Positions 56,950-64,000 of a stretch of DNA of 64,000 bases are shown here, one piece after another (position 1 is the stretch's first letter; every line of letters begins with the position of its first letter). A program made the translations under genes and the position numbers. The DNA lies in contig JALFVL010000034.1 of assembly GCA_022787165.1 (NCBI GenBank), positions 1 to 64,000 of the forward strand. Direction: 5' to 3'. The DNA comes from Clostridiales bacterium. Its GTDB lineage: Bacteria > Bacillota > Clostridia > Christensenellales > Aristaeellaceae. The notes beneath the pieces are model-generated. The model saw only the letters and a list, made by a program, of their open reading frames with translations. It was not told the origin of the DNA and ran no database searches.

Positions 56950-58926
56950 TCATCCTTTCCCAATGGTTCTCTCCGGGGCCTCGCGCCGGCCAAGGATCAG
57001 CGCGCTGGACGCGGGAAGCGTCGCGCTTCCCGAGATGAGCGCGGGATGCTCCCAGAGAAAGCTTGAGCGGCCGTCCGCCAGCACGGCCCAGTCGCCCCCG
57101 GGCAGGGAGATCCGCCTCTCCTCGCGCCCGGTATTGAAGGCGAGCAGCAGCGCGCCGTAGGCGCTGTCCCCGCCGGTGTTGTCAAGCAGGAAGGTACCGG
57201 TGTCCTCTCGGGGCTGGGAGACGGCGCGCAGCCGGTCGCCCGCCGAGGGGCTCTTGTCGCAGAGAGCGGGAAGGCGCTTGCGCAGCGCGATGAGCCCCCT
57301 GTAATACTCGCAAAGCGGCGCGTTTTTGGCCGCGCGATGCCAATCGAGCCGGTTGAGCGCCGCGCCGGAGGCGTACGTATTCCGTATGCCCCGTTTTGTG
57401 CGCGCAAATTCCTCGCCGGAGAGCAAAAACAGATGACCCTGGCAGCAAAAGAGCATCGCCGCCGCCAGACGGTTGGCGCGAAGCACCTCCGGGCTGCCCC
57501 GCTCAAAGACCCGCCGGCTGCAAAGCGCGTAGACCAGCTTGTCAAAGAGCGTCCAGTCGTCGTGCGAGGAGATATAGGTGATCGTCTGCGAGGGAGCGTC
57601 CATGGGCAGCCCCTCCCCGGCAAAGCCGCGGATGCAGCGCGCCATCTGCTCCGCGCTGAATGGGCCGTGGCTGGCAAAGCCAAGACTTCGGGCGTCATAC
57701 AGCCCGCCCCGAATGGCGTCGCGCGTGTCGTCGCAGAAGGCGCCCACGCCGGGAGAGAGCAGGCGCATGCTGCCCTTTGAGCAAAGCGGCACGCCCCGGC
57801 GCGCGTTTGGTTCCCCGCCGGCCCAGGGTTCGCCGAAGACGAGCTTCTCGCCCTCGCCGTAACGGGCATCCAGCTCGCGGCGGATGCGGTTCATCAGCGG
57901 CACGTCGAGCAGACCCATCAGGTCGAAGCGGAAGCCGTCCATGTGGTATTCCTCCGCCCAGTAGAGCACGGAGTCGAGGATATAGCGCGCCGTCATGGCG
58001 CGTTCCGAGGCGATCTCGCTGCCGCAGCCCGAGCCGTTGCCCGCACTGCCGTCCGCCCGGCGGCGGTAATGCGCCCACGGAGCCGTCGCAAAGAGGCAGG
58101 AATCGAGCGTGTAGGTGTGGTTGTAGACGACGTCCATGATGACGCGCAGGCCGTTTTGATGCAGCGAGAGGATGGCCTCCTTGAGCTCGCGGATGCGCAC
58201 GTCGCCGTGCGCGGGGTCGCTTGCATACGAGCCCTCCGGCACGTTGTAGTTGACCGGATCATAGCCCCAGTTGTAGCCCTCCGGCGAGCCGCCCTCGTCG
58301 ACGGAGCCGAAGTCGAACACGGGCATCAGCTCGACATGCGTGACGCCCAGACGTCTGAGGTGGGCAAGACAGGTGGGATGCACGCCGTCGCCGCAAAGCG
58401 TGGTCTCCGCCTCGCACAGGGCGCGGTATTTGCCCCTGTTCGCTTCGCTGACGCCCGAGGCGGGATCATGGGAGAAATCCTTGATGTGGATCTCGTAGAT
58501 GATGTCCTCGCTCTCTCGCGCGGGGGCGCTGTCCTGCGCCCAGCCGGGCGGATCGGTCCGCCGCAGGTCGATGACCATGCTGCGCTCGCCGTTGAGCCCG
58601 CAGGCGCGCGCATAGGGGTCGGCCGCCCTGCGCCGCACGCCGTCCGCAGTCACCTCATAATCATAATATACCCCATCGAGCCGCCCGGCAACCGTGCAGC
58701 GCCAGATTCCCCGCCCGCCGGGGGTCAGGGCATGACAGGCGAAGGGGCTGCCCCCGCTGCCCTGGGCATACAGGCGCAGCGTCACGGCCTGCGCCGTCGG
58801 CGCCCAAAGGGCAAAGAGCGTCTCTCCACCCTGAAGAAACGCGCCCAGCGGCTCCGTAGAATGATATGCCCGCTCGAAGTCCTCGCTGTCAAAGCGGGCG
58901 ATTTCTTCCTCTTTCATGCTGCTCAT
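56950..58926 (-). CDS. pulA: Type I pullulanase (glycogen debranching)
   Basis: 658 residues, no signal peptide, so intracellular. The N-terminal CBM48 (TLFALWAPTAQAVTLRLYAQ) is followed by a GH13_14 barrel with the type I pullulanase motif YNWGYDPVNYNVPEGSYA. Catalytic residues lie in DGFRFDLMG (nucleophile Asp), KLVFGEPWAGG (acid/base Glu) and ISSHDDWTLFDK (Asp). It hydrolyses alpha-1,6 branches, feeding linear chains to GlgP encoded directly downstream. A GAGG lies 6 nt before the ATG at 58926. Confidence 0.95.
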   Translation of the reverse strand: MSSMKEEEIARFDSEDFERAYHSTEPLGAFLQGGETLFALWAPTAQAVTLRLYAQGSGGSPFACHALTPGGRGIWRCTVAGRLDGVYYDYEVTADGVRRRAADPYARACGLNGERSMVIDLRRTDPPGWAQDSAPARESEDIIYEIHIKDFSHDPASGVSEANRGKYRALCEAETTLCGDGVHPTCLAHLRRLGVTHVELMPVFDFGSVDEGGSPEGYNWGYDPVNYNVPEGSYASDPAHGDVRIRELKEAILSLHQNGLRVIMDVVYNHTYTLDSCLFATAPWAHYRRRADGSAGNGSGCGSEIASERAMTARYILDSVLYWAEEYHMDGFRFDLMGLLDVPLMNRIRRELDARYGEGEKLVFGEPWAGGEPNARRGVPLCSKGSMRLLSPGVGAFCDDTRDAIRGGLYDARSLGFASHGPFSAEQMARCIRGFAGEGLPMDAPSQTITYISSHDDWTLFDKLVYALCSRRVFERGSPEVLRANRLAAAMLFCCQGHLFLLSGEEFARTKRGIRNTYASGAALNRLDWHRAAKNAPLCEYYRGLIALRKRLPALCDKSPSAGDRLRAVSQPREDTGTFLLDNTGGDSAYGALLLAFNTGREERRISLPGGDWAVLADGRSSFLWEHPALISGSATLPASSALILGRREAPERTIGKG

Positions 58927-58980
58927 TCCAATCCTCTTGTGTGGTGCGGGGGACTCTCCTGCGCCGGAGAATCACCTTCA

Positions 58981-59009
58981 AGTATACAGCGCCGCCGGCG
59001 CAATTTCAA
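58981..59009 (-). promoter_or_regulatory. Sigma-A promoter of pulA-glgP
   Basis: Minus strand: TTGAAA (59004-59009), 17-bp spacer, TATACT (58981-58986), about 55 bp before the pulA ATG. Confidence 0.8.
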
Positions 59010-59028
59010 CGGAGAAATCATGCGATTC

Positions 59029-59053
59029 AAAAAAAGAAAGGGGCGAAAGCCCC
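59029..59053 (-). terminator. Terminator of tcdA
   Basis: Minus strand: AGGGGC, loop TTTC, GCCCCT, then TTCTTTTTT. Confidence 0.8.
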
Positions 59054-59057
59054 TGAA

Positions 59058-59816
59058 TCATACGGATATCCCCGCGAGATGACGGGCGACCTCGCCCGCG
59101 ATGATCAGCCCCATGACGGGCGGCACGAAAGCCGTGCTGCCGGGAATGTCCCGGCGAACCGTGCATTTGCGGACGGTGCCCGGCGGGCAGATGCAATGCG
59201 TCTTGCAGCTGAGCGCGGGATCGTCGTCCGTCTTGATGGGCGGCTCCGTCGAGTAGACGACCTTGAGATGGCGGATGCCGCGCCTGCGCAGCTCGCGGCG
59301 CATGACGCGCGCGAGCGGACAGACGCTCGTCTCGTAGATGTCGGCGACGGTCAGCCGGGTCGGATCGAGCTTGTTGCCCGCGCCCATGGCGCTGATGACC
59401 GGCACGCCGAGCGCGTCGGCGCGGCAGATCAGCGTGAGCTTGGCGGTTACCGTATCGACGGCGTCGATCACGTAGTCATACGCAGAGAGGTCGACCTCCT
59501 GCGCCGTGTCCGGCATGTAGAAGAGCTTGTGTACGCCAACGCGCACGTCGGGGTTGATGTCGCGCAGGCGCTCGGCCATGACCTCCGCCTTGTAGCGGCC
59601 GACGGTGGAGCGCAGCGCGATGACCTGCCTGTTCAGGTTGGTCAGGCAGATGCGGTCGTCGTCAAACAGGTCGATCGCGCCCAGGCCGCTGCGCACGAGG
59701 GCCTCTGCCGCATAGCCGCCCACGCCGCCGATGCCGAAGACCGCGACGCGGGCACGATGCAGGCGCTCGACGCCCGGCGTGCCGAGCAGGAGCGCGGTTC
59801 TGGAAAACTGATTCAT
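59058..59816 (-). CDS. tcdA: tRNA threonylcarbamoyladenosine dehydratase (TcdA/YgdL)
   Basis: 252 residues, ThiF/E1-like. VAVFGIGGVGGYAAEALVRS is the ATP-binding glycine loop. LTNLNRQVIALRSTVGRYKA carries the catalytic Arg residues, and YDYVIDAVDTVTAKLTLICR and VISAMGAGNKLDPTRL follow. It cyclises t6A37 to ct6A in tRNAs reading ANN codons. A Cys-rich C-terminal stretch (CKTHCICPPGTVRKC) resembles a metal site and is longer than in E. coli TcdA. It follows the cupredoxin gene by 27 nt and may share its promoter. Confidence 0.92.
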   Translation of the reverse strand: MNQFSRTALLLGTPGVERLHRARVAVFGIGGVGGYAAEALVRSGLGAIDLFDDDRICLTNLNRQVIALRSTVGRYKAEVMAERLRDINPDVRVGVHKLFYMPDTAQEVDLSAYDYVIDAVDTVTAKLTLICRADALGVPVISAMGAGNKLDPTRLTVADIYETSVCPLARVMRRELRRRGIRHLKVVYSTEPPIKTDDDPALSCKTHCICPPGTVRKCTVRRDIPGSTAFVPPVMGLIIAGEVARHLAGISV

Positions 59817-59843
59817 GAAACCTCCTCAAGGGATGCAGGCGGA

Positions 59844-60431
59844 TTACAGGCAGCAGCCGGCGATGGGCGCGGGGGAGGGCATTGCCCCCTGAACCTCCGG
59901 CGTGGGGGTGGCGGCGGCCTCGGCCGCGAGCGACTCAACGACCGTGATCGTGCTGCGGATCATGCCCATCCAGCAGCTGAAGGCGACGGTGCCGGGCTCC
60001 TCCGGCGTAAAGGCGACGAGGTTGTCACCCGTTTGCAGCTCGACGCGCAGGCCGTAGGCCGGGATGACGATTGCGTTGTTGCAGCCGGTGAGCTTGCCCT
60101 CCGGTACACGGAGGGTCCATTCAACGGGGACGCCCGCCTGCACGATGATCGGCGGATAGCTGCCGTAGTCGATCTCGGTGGTCACGCGCTGCACATCGCC
60201 ATCGAGCCGGGCGATGCCGTCGCCATCCTTGAGCGCGATGACCTGCATGGCGACACCGTCGGATTCGCAGTCAAAGAACTGCGGCGTTTCGCTCAGCTGA
60301 TCAAGCGCGATGGAAAGGCCGCCTGCGGCGGACACCTCGTCTGCGGCCGGCGCCTTAGCCTGACAGCCGGACAGCGTCACAAGCGCCGCGAAGAGCACAG
60401 CGCCCATGCACCAATGCTTGCTGCGGGACAT
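59844..60431 (-). CDS. Cupredoxin-domain lipoprotein
   Basis: 195 residues. Signal peptide with lipobox LVTLSGC (Cys 23), so membrane-anchored on the outside. Residues about 85-165 form a cupredoxin-like beta sandwich: PIIVQAGVPVEWTLRVPEG, CNNAIVIPAYGLRVELQTGD and FTPEEPGTVAFSCWMGM. The Cys, the CWMGM cluster and an upstream Cys are plausible copper ligands. The C-terminus is Pro/Ala-rich and ends in GCCL. It may bind copper or take part in extracytoplasmic electron transfer. It is divergent from an IscR-type regulator, which may control it. Confidence 0.82.
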   Translation of the reverse strand: MSRSKHWCMGAVLFAALVTLSGCQAKAPAADEVSAAGGLSIALDQLSETPQFFDCESDGVAMQVIALKDGDGIARLDGDVQRVTTEIDYGSYPPIIVQAGVPVEWTLRVPEGKLTGCNNAIVIPAYGLRVELQTGDNLVAFTPEEPGTVAFSCWMGMIRSTITVVESLAAEAAATPTPEVQGAMPSPAPIAGCCL

Positions 60432-60467
60432 GGAATCAACCTCCGGAAGATGAAGATATTCTCGATT

Positions 60468-60496
60468 ATTATACGGATATCTGCCTATAAAGTCAA
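60468..60496 (-). promoter_or_regulatory. Sigma-A promoter of the cupredoxin-tcdA unit
   Basis: Minus strand: TTGACT (60491-60496), 17-bp spacer, TATAAT (60468-60473). Confidence 0.85.
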
Positions 60497-60500
60497 TGGG

Positions 60501-60511
60501 TTAAATAGGTT
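60501..60511. promoter_or_regulatory. Candidate regulator site between divergent promoters
   Basis: TTAAATAGGTT lies between the two divergent promoters, 5 bp upstream of the cupredoxin -35. Its reverse complement AACCTATTTAA recurs at 63891-63901, just upstream of the promoter of the gene at the right edge. It may be a site for the adjacent IscR-type protein. Confidence 0.35.
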
Positions 60512-60533
60512 GTCTGCAGGGACGAGCCCTGTC

Positions 60534-60562
60534 TTGAAATTCCGGCGTACAGGCGGTATAAT
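60534..60562 (+). promoter_or_regulatory. Sigma-A promoter of the Rrf2/IscR gene
   Basis: TTGAAA (60534-60539), 17-bp spacer, TATAAT (60557-60562), leaving a leader of about 95 nt. Confidence 0.8.
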
Positions 60563-60663
60563 ACATAAAAAGCTGCTCTGCGCCTTCGGCCGCCTGAAGA
60601 GGATCTGCGCCTTGCCGGGACAATGCCGGGGCTTTGGAAGCACGAAAGCAAGGGGCTGTAACG

Positions 60664-61095
60664 ATGAAGATTTCGACCAAGGGGCGCTATGCGCTGCGGA
60701 TGCTGCTGGATCTGGCGCAGAATCAGGGCGAGGGCTATGTGACGCTCAAGGACATCGCCGCGCGGCAGGAGATCTCGAAAAAATACCTCGAGCAGATCGT
60801 TCCGCTGATGAACGGGCATGACCTGCTGGTCACCAATCGCGGCCATCAGGGCGGCTACCGCCTTGCGCGGCGCCCGGAGGAAACCACCGTCGGGGAGGTT
60901 CTGCGCGCTGTGGAGGGCAGCCTCAAGCCGGTCGCCTGCATGGAGAACGCGCCCAACCGCTGCGCACGCTGCACCTTCTGCCTGACGCTGCCGGTGTGGA
61001 CGGAGCTGGGCCGGGTCATGGAGAGCTATCTCGATTCCATCACGCTGCAAAACGTCCTCGACGGCGACATCGCCGCGCGGGGCGAACAAACCTGA
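60664..61095 (+). CDS. Rrf2 family transcriptional regulator (IscR-like)
   Basis: 143 residues. The winged helix is MKISTKGRYALRMLLDLAQN, then YVTLKDIAARQEISKKYLEQ and NRGHQGGYRLAR. A Cys-rich effector loop (VACMENAPNRCARCTFC, C-x7-C-x2-C-x2-C) can hold an Fe-S cluster, as in IscR. No iscS or iscU genes follow, unlike the usual clostridial isc operon. It likely senses Fe-S or redox state and may control the divergent cupredoxin gene. The ATG at 60664 is preferred to an upstream in-frame start because AGGGG lies near it. Confidence 0.9.
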   Translation: MKISTKGRYALRMLLDLAQNQGEGYVTLKDIAARQEISKKYLEQIVPLMNGHDLLVTNRGHQGGYRLARRPEETTVGEVLRAVEGSLKPVACMENAPNRCARCTFCLTLPVWTELGRVMESYLDSITLQNVLDGDIAARGEQT

Positions 61096-61125
61096 CAGGT
61101 CAGAGGACAAAAGCGCCGGAAATCC

Positions 61126-61167
61126 GGGGGTCTTCCTTCTCCCAGCGGGGAGGGAGGCCCTTTTTTT
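61126..61167 (+). terminator. Intrinsic terminator of the Rrf2 gene
   Basis: GGGG-CTTCCTTCTCCC pairs with GGGGAGGGAGG-CCC across an AGC loop (a few mismatches), followed by TTTTTTT. Confidence 0.8.
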
Positions 61168-61217
61168 GCCGGGCAGGAGAGCTGCGGCATAAAAAAGCGA
61201 AAATTGCCGGGAATGGA

Positions 61218-61247
61218 TTGACAGAAGGCCCTGGAATGGAGTATATT
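61218..61247 (+). promoter_or_regulatory. Sigma-A promoter of the esterase/ATP-grasp genes
   Basis: TTGACA (61218-61223), 18-bp spacer, TATATT (61242-61247). Confidence 0.8.
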
Positions 61248-61301
61248 GACCTAAATCTTACTTAACCGGTAGGAAAATAGGATTTGAAGGCGGGAAGCGG
61301 C

Positions 61302-62051
61302 ATGGTTGTCAAGCGAAGCATCTTCTTTTCCCCGGCGGGGGAGGAGCGCAGGCTCCATCTCTATCTCCCGGAGGACTGTGGCCGGGGCGGGGAGCGCCTG
61401 CCCGTGCTCTACATGTTCGACGGGCACAATCTCTTCTTCGATCACGACGCGACGTTCGGCAAGAGCCTGGGTCTTAAGGAATTCCTCGACCGGTGGGAAA
61501 AGCGCCTGATCGTCGTGGGCATCGAGTGCTCGGCAGAGGATGTGGCCCGCGTGCATGAATACTGTCCCTTTGACATAAAAAGCGCCATCTATGGCGAGAT
61601 CCGCGGGCGCGGCGAGGCGACGATGCGCTTCATCACGCAGGAGCTCAAGCCGATGATCGACCGGGAATACCCGACCTGGCCCTTCCGCGAGGCGACGGCG
61701 ATTGCCGGCTATTCGATGGGCGGCATGCTCGCGCTCTACGGCGTGCTGCGCCACAACCGCTATTTCTCCAAGGCGGCGGTGATTTCGCCCTCCGTGCTTC
61801 CGGCGATGGAGGCCTTCCGCGCCGAGATTGCGCGCGATGAGCTTTCGCCGGATACGCGCGTGTTCCTCAGCTGGGGAACGAACGAATATGGCCCGGCGGA
61901 TGCACAGATTGAGCGCGCGCTCTACGAGCTTGAGGGCCGTATGCAGCAAAAGGGCGCCACGACCTATATGCACCGCCATGAGGGCGGACAGCAAAACGAG
62001 GTCAGCTGGGAAAAGCAGGTGCCGGTGTGGATGCGGTTTCTGTGGCTTTGA
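61302..62051 (+). CDS. Alpha/beta hydrolase, putative esterase (esterase D/enterochelin esterase-like)
   Basis: About 249 residues, no signal peptide. LPVLYMFDGHNLFFDHDATF and the nucleophile elbow IAGYSMGGMLALYG (G-Y-S-M-G-G) are typical of the esterase family PF00756. The Asp candidate is near VFLSWGTNEYGPAD and the His is in MHRHEGGQQNEVSW. Cytosolic members hydrolyse acyl esters or thioesters such as S-formylglutathione-like substrates; the substrate is unknown. Either the ATG at 61302 or a TTG at 61284 may be used. It is followed after 55 nt by the ATP-grasp gene and probably cotranscribed. Confidence 0.85.
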   Translation: MVVKRSIFFSPAGEERRLHLYLPEDCGRGGERLPVLYMFDGHNLFFDHDATFGKSLGLKEFLDRWEKRLIVVGIECSAEDVARVHEYCPFDIKSAIYGEIRGRGEATMRFITQELKPMIDREYPTWPFREATAIAGYSMGGMLALYGVLRHNRYFSKAAVISPSVLPAMEAFRAEIARDELSPDTRVFLSWGTNEYGPADAQIERALYELEGRMQQKGATTYMHRHEGGQQNEVSWEKQVPVWMRFLWL

Positions 62052-62106
62052 CGCAGATGAAGGAAGCAAACGAAAAAATCCTTGAGCGATCAGGAGGAAT
62101 CAACGC

Positions 62107-63321
62107 ATGAATGTCATCTTTCTCTCCCCGCATTTTCCCCCGCAGTTTTACAACTTCTGCGACAGGCTCAAGGGCCTGGGCGTCAACGTGCTGGGCATCG
62201 GCGATGCCTCCTATGACGCCATCGGCGAGGACTGCCGCCGCTCGCTGACGGAATACTACGCCGTGCGCAGCCTTGAAGACTACGACGAGGTGCTGCGCGC
62301 CGTGGCGTTCTTCATCTTCAAGTATGGCCCCATCGACTATGTCGACAGCCAGAACGAATACTGGCTGGAGCTGGAGGCGCGCCTGCGCACGGATTTCAAC
62401 ATCCCCACGGGCTTCAAGACGGCGGATATGGACGCCGTCAAGCGCAAGTCGCGCATGAAGGAGGGCTATGCCCGCGCCGGGGTCAAAACCGCGCGCTTCC
62501 ATCTGGTCACGGACAGGGAGAGCTGCCTCGCGTTCATCCGGGAGGTCGGCTATCCCGTCGTCGTCAAGCCGGACAACGGCGTCGGCGCGTCCAACACCGA
62601 CAAGCTGAGCAGCGATGAGGAATTTGAGGCCTTCTATCGCGGCAAGCCGGATGTGCAGTTCATCATGGAGGAATTCGTGCCCGGCCATATCGAGACGTTT
62701 GACGGCATCACGGATGGCGAGGGGAACGTGCTCTTCTGCGCGGGCCAGGTCATGGTCAAGACGCCGATGGACATGCTCCACGGCACGGGCGAAAACGTCA
62801 GCTACACGCAGGACGTCCGCGCGACGGATCTTTACGACATCGGCTGCCGCGTCGTGCGCGCGTTCGGCACGCGCCACCGCTTCTTTCACTTCGAGTTTTT
62901 CCGTCTGGATGAGGACAAGCCGGGCCTCGGGCGGCGCGGCGACGTGCTGGGCCTGGAGGTCAACATGCGCGCGCCGGGCGGCTATATCCCCGACAAGATG
63001 AACTACGCCTACGACGCCGACGTCTACCAGATTTGGGCGGAGAGCCTCGTCTACGGCGAAAACCGCTCCTTCAGGGACAGCGCGTTCAAGTACTTCGTCA
63101 CGCACGTCGGGCGCAGCGGTCAGGTCGAATACCTTCATAGCCCGCAGGAAATCCGCGAGCGCTACGGCGCGTGGATCGTGCTGGAAAAGGAGCCGCCGCG
63201 CTCAATCTCCGGCACGATGGGCAGCCATGTCTTCATGCTGCGGGCAAAATCGGTTGAGCAGCTGCGCGAGCAGGCGGAATTCATCCTCATGCGCGCGGAC
63301 GGCCAGACCTGGAACGGCTGA
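62107..63321 (+). CDS. ATP-grasp domain protein
   Basis: 404 residues. The N-terminal pre-ATP-grasp region (MNVIFLSPHFPPQFYNFCDR) is followed by the ATP-grasp core: YPVVVKPDNGVGASNT (phosphate-binding Lys and Gly loop), FIMEEFVPGHIETFDG (adenine-binding edge) and LGLEVNMRAPGGYIPD (metal-binding Glu/Asn). The protein should join a carboxylate to an amine or similar nucleophile via an acyl phosphate. It resembles uncharacterised carboxylate-amine ligases. Pairing with an esterase hints at synthesis and breakdown of a small conjugate. AGGAGGA precedes the ATG. Confidence 0.88.
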   Translation: MNVIFLSPHFPPQFYNFCDRLKGLGVNVLGIGDASYDAIGEDCRRSLTEYYAVRSLEDYDEVLRAVAFFIFKYGPIDYVDSQNEYWLELEARLRTDFNIPTGFKTADMDAVKRKSRMKEGYARAGVKTARFHLVTDRESCLAFIREVGYPVVVKPDNGVGASNTDKLSSDEEFEAFYRGKPDVQFIMEEFVPGHIETFDGITDGEGNVLFCAGQVMVKTPMDMLHGTGENVSYTQDVRATDLYDIGCRVVRAFGTRHRFFHFEFFRLDEDKPGLGRRGDVLGLEVNMRAPGGYIPDKMNYAYDADVYQIWAESLVYGENRSFRDSAFKYFVTHVGRSGQVEYLHSPQEIRERYGAWIVLEKEPPRSISGTMGSHVFMLRAKSVEQLREQAEFILMRADGQTWNG

Positions 63322-63338
63322 AGGGGAGGCGGATGATC

Positions 63339-63659
63339 ATGCTGCAGGCAAAGCGGGAGGAAATCCGGGAGCTGCTGCTGTGCTATCTCGCCTCGACGCC
63401 GAGGGAGGAGTTTCCCAAGCGCGCTCAGGTGCAGGCCGTCGCGAACTTCAAAAACGCCGCGCATTACGACCTCAAGACGGTCAAGATCGTCGCGCCGGGC
63501 GGCGAGGTCTGCACGGTGGCGCACGCGGCGCTGGCGCTGCTTGGCAGGCTGAGGGCGTTCTATCAGGGCTTCGGCGGGGAAATTGAGGCGATCCTCGACT
63601 TTGAGGAGAGCAAATTCGTCGACGCGGAGAACCGCTATGCCTGGCGTCTGCGTCGGTAG
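63339..63659 (+). CDS. Hypothetical protein with in-frame amber codon before its natural end
   Basis: 106 residues to a TAG at 63657-63659. The same frame then continues for 22 sense codons (FAESFVEKGLEVAKRKQEAD then CA) to a TGA at 63726-63728. The extension has the amphipathic, charged character and codon use of a real C-terminus, and CAG to TAG is a one-base change. The body (EIRELLLCYLASTPREEFPK, then NFKNAAHYDLKTVKIV) is soluble and alpha/beta; no family is recognised. The start is ATG 63333 or 63339, the latter with GGAGG 9 nt upstream. It lies 17 nt after the ATP-grasp gene and is probably in the same operon. Confidence 0.6.
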   Translation: MLQAKREEIRELLLCYLASTPREEFPKRAQVQAVANFKNAAHYDLKTVKIVAPGGEVCTVAHAALALLGRLRAFYQGFGGEIEAILDFEESKFVDAENRYAWRLRR

Positions 63660-63747
63660 TTCGCGGAGAGCTTTGTCGAAAAGGGGCTCGAGGTCGCCAA
63701 ACGCAAGCAGGAGGCCGACTGCGCCTGAATAACCGAATAAGCGACGC

Positions 63748-63781
63748 GGGGCTCTTCCCCAAAGGGGGCAAGGGCCCTTTT
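63748..63781 (+). terminator. Intrinsic terminator of the esterase/ATP-grasp operon
   Basis: GGGCTCTT-CCCC, loop AAAG, GGGG-AAGGGCCC, then TTTT. It lies 20 nt after the second stop (TGA 63728), which places the natural 3' end of the gene there rather than at the TAG. Confidence 0.75.
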
Positions 63782-63920
63782 CCATGCGCAGAAATAGCAC
63801 AAAAGAATAGGCCGGGCCGATAAAGATTGACCATCCATAGCCTGCTCCTATGGCAAGGCAGAGGAAAGAGCGATGCCTCAAAACCCATAAAACCTATTTA
63901 ATTGATAGATTAAAATGGGC

Positions 63921-63926
63921 TATAAT
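63921..63926 (+). promoter_or_regulatory. -10 element of the gene at the right edge
   Basis: A perfect TATAAT, 41 bp before the ATG. The -35 is poor (TTAATT at 17 bp). The upstream AT-rich stretch contains AACCTATTTAA (63891-63901) and a loose inverted repeat, CTATTTAATTGATAG, so an activator or repressor is likely involved. Confidence 0.5.
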
Positions 63927-63967
63927 GGCGGCGTTCTCAAAAAAGCCAGACCATGGAGGAATGACGC

Positions 63968-64000
63968 ATGAGATTCCACATCGGAGGGGCCAGCGACCGA
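63968..64000 (+). CDS. Partial coding sequence cut by the window end
   Basis: Eleven codons, MRFHIGGASDR, after GGAGGA 7 nt upstream. Too short to identify. A second ATG at 63961 in another frame sits against the ribosome binding site and is less likely. Confidence 0.5.
   Translation, partial: MRFHIGGASDR

Overview
The window is chromosomal DNA from a high-GC Gram-positive bacterium, most likely an uncultured clostridial (Bacillota) gut lineage. Supporting signs are strong AGGAGG-type ribosome binding sites, consensus sigma-A promoters with 17-bp spacers, a T-box leader before alaS, a GlgC/GlgD pair (GlgD is characteristic of Bacillota), a SpoOB-type orphan histidine kinase, ArgR-style operators and CCA-encoding tRNA genes. 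I cannot fix the genus. No phage, insertion sequence, CRISPR array or origin is visible. The window is a metabolic core with small decayed patches.

Layout. Positions 1-608 hold the 3' end of a 5S rRNA-like sequence followed by two further 3'-half copies. Each has an expanded, covarying helix IV, and the first two end in intrinsic terminators. From 0.75 to 3.7 kb, small minus-strand genes (a membrane-anchored protein, two GNAT acetyltransferases, a flavoprotein) surround a fused pyrophosphatase/GNAT pseudogene. From 3.8 to 15.5 kb come a nucleotidyltransferase, a histidine kinase, a 984-residue secreted cell-wall-binding protein, T-box-alaS (a short AlaRS without the C-Ala domain), an MBOAT acyltransferase and a secreted M13 metalloprotease.

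From 15.7 to 24.5 kb lies a coherent catabolic locus: a YheO-like regulator, ridA and a YcxB-like gene diverge from an operon encoding a TRAP transporter, a cyclic-imidase-type amidohydrolase, a threonine-synthase-like PLP enzyme and an M20 deacylase. From 24.7 to 29.2 kb a GntR regulator diverges from a creatininase remnant, an FGGY kinase, a metallo-beta-lactamase-fold hydrolase and an unrecognised protein. tRNA-Ile and tRNA-Asn follow, then a CoA-transferase with two overlapping LysR genes and a GH3 glycosidase. From 35.1 to 40.1 kb is argB-argC-argD under two ARG boxes, plus an AbgB-like hydrolase. Two tandem paralogous polytopic membrane proteins follow.

Glycogen metabolism is split between glgC-glgD-glgA (43.9-48.2 kb, GlgA carrying an unusual histone-H1-like tail) and pulA-glgP (54.7-58.9 kb). 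Between them are two RNA-modification genes, a MalY/PatB aminotransferase, a PepV-like dipeptidase and an eda-dgoK sugar-acid pair. The last 5 kb hold tcdA, a cupredoxin lipoprotein divergent from an IscR-type regulator, an esterase/ATP-grasp pair and a small gene with an in-frame amber codon.

Two dispersed elements deserve attention. One is a roughly 160-bp multi-hairpin repeat in two copies (36.4 and 51.3 kb) whose stems differ in sequence but keep pairing. The other is a roughly 87-bp element found directly after the stop codons of two unrelated genes (24.5 and 35.1 kb). With the 5S-like array, these are the best candidates for undescribed biology here.
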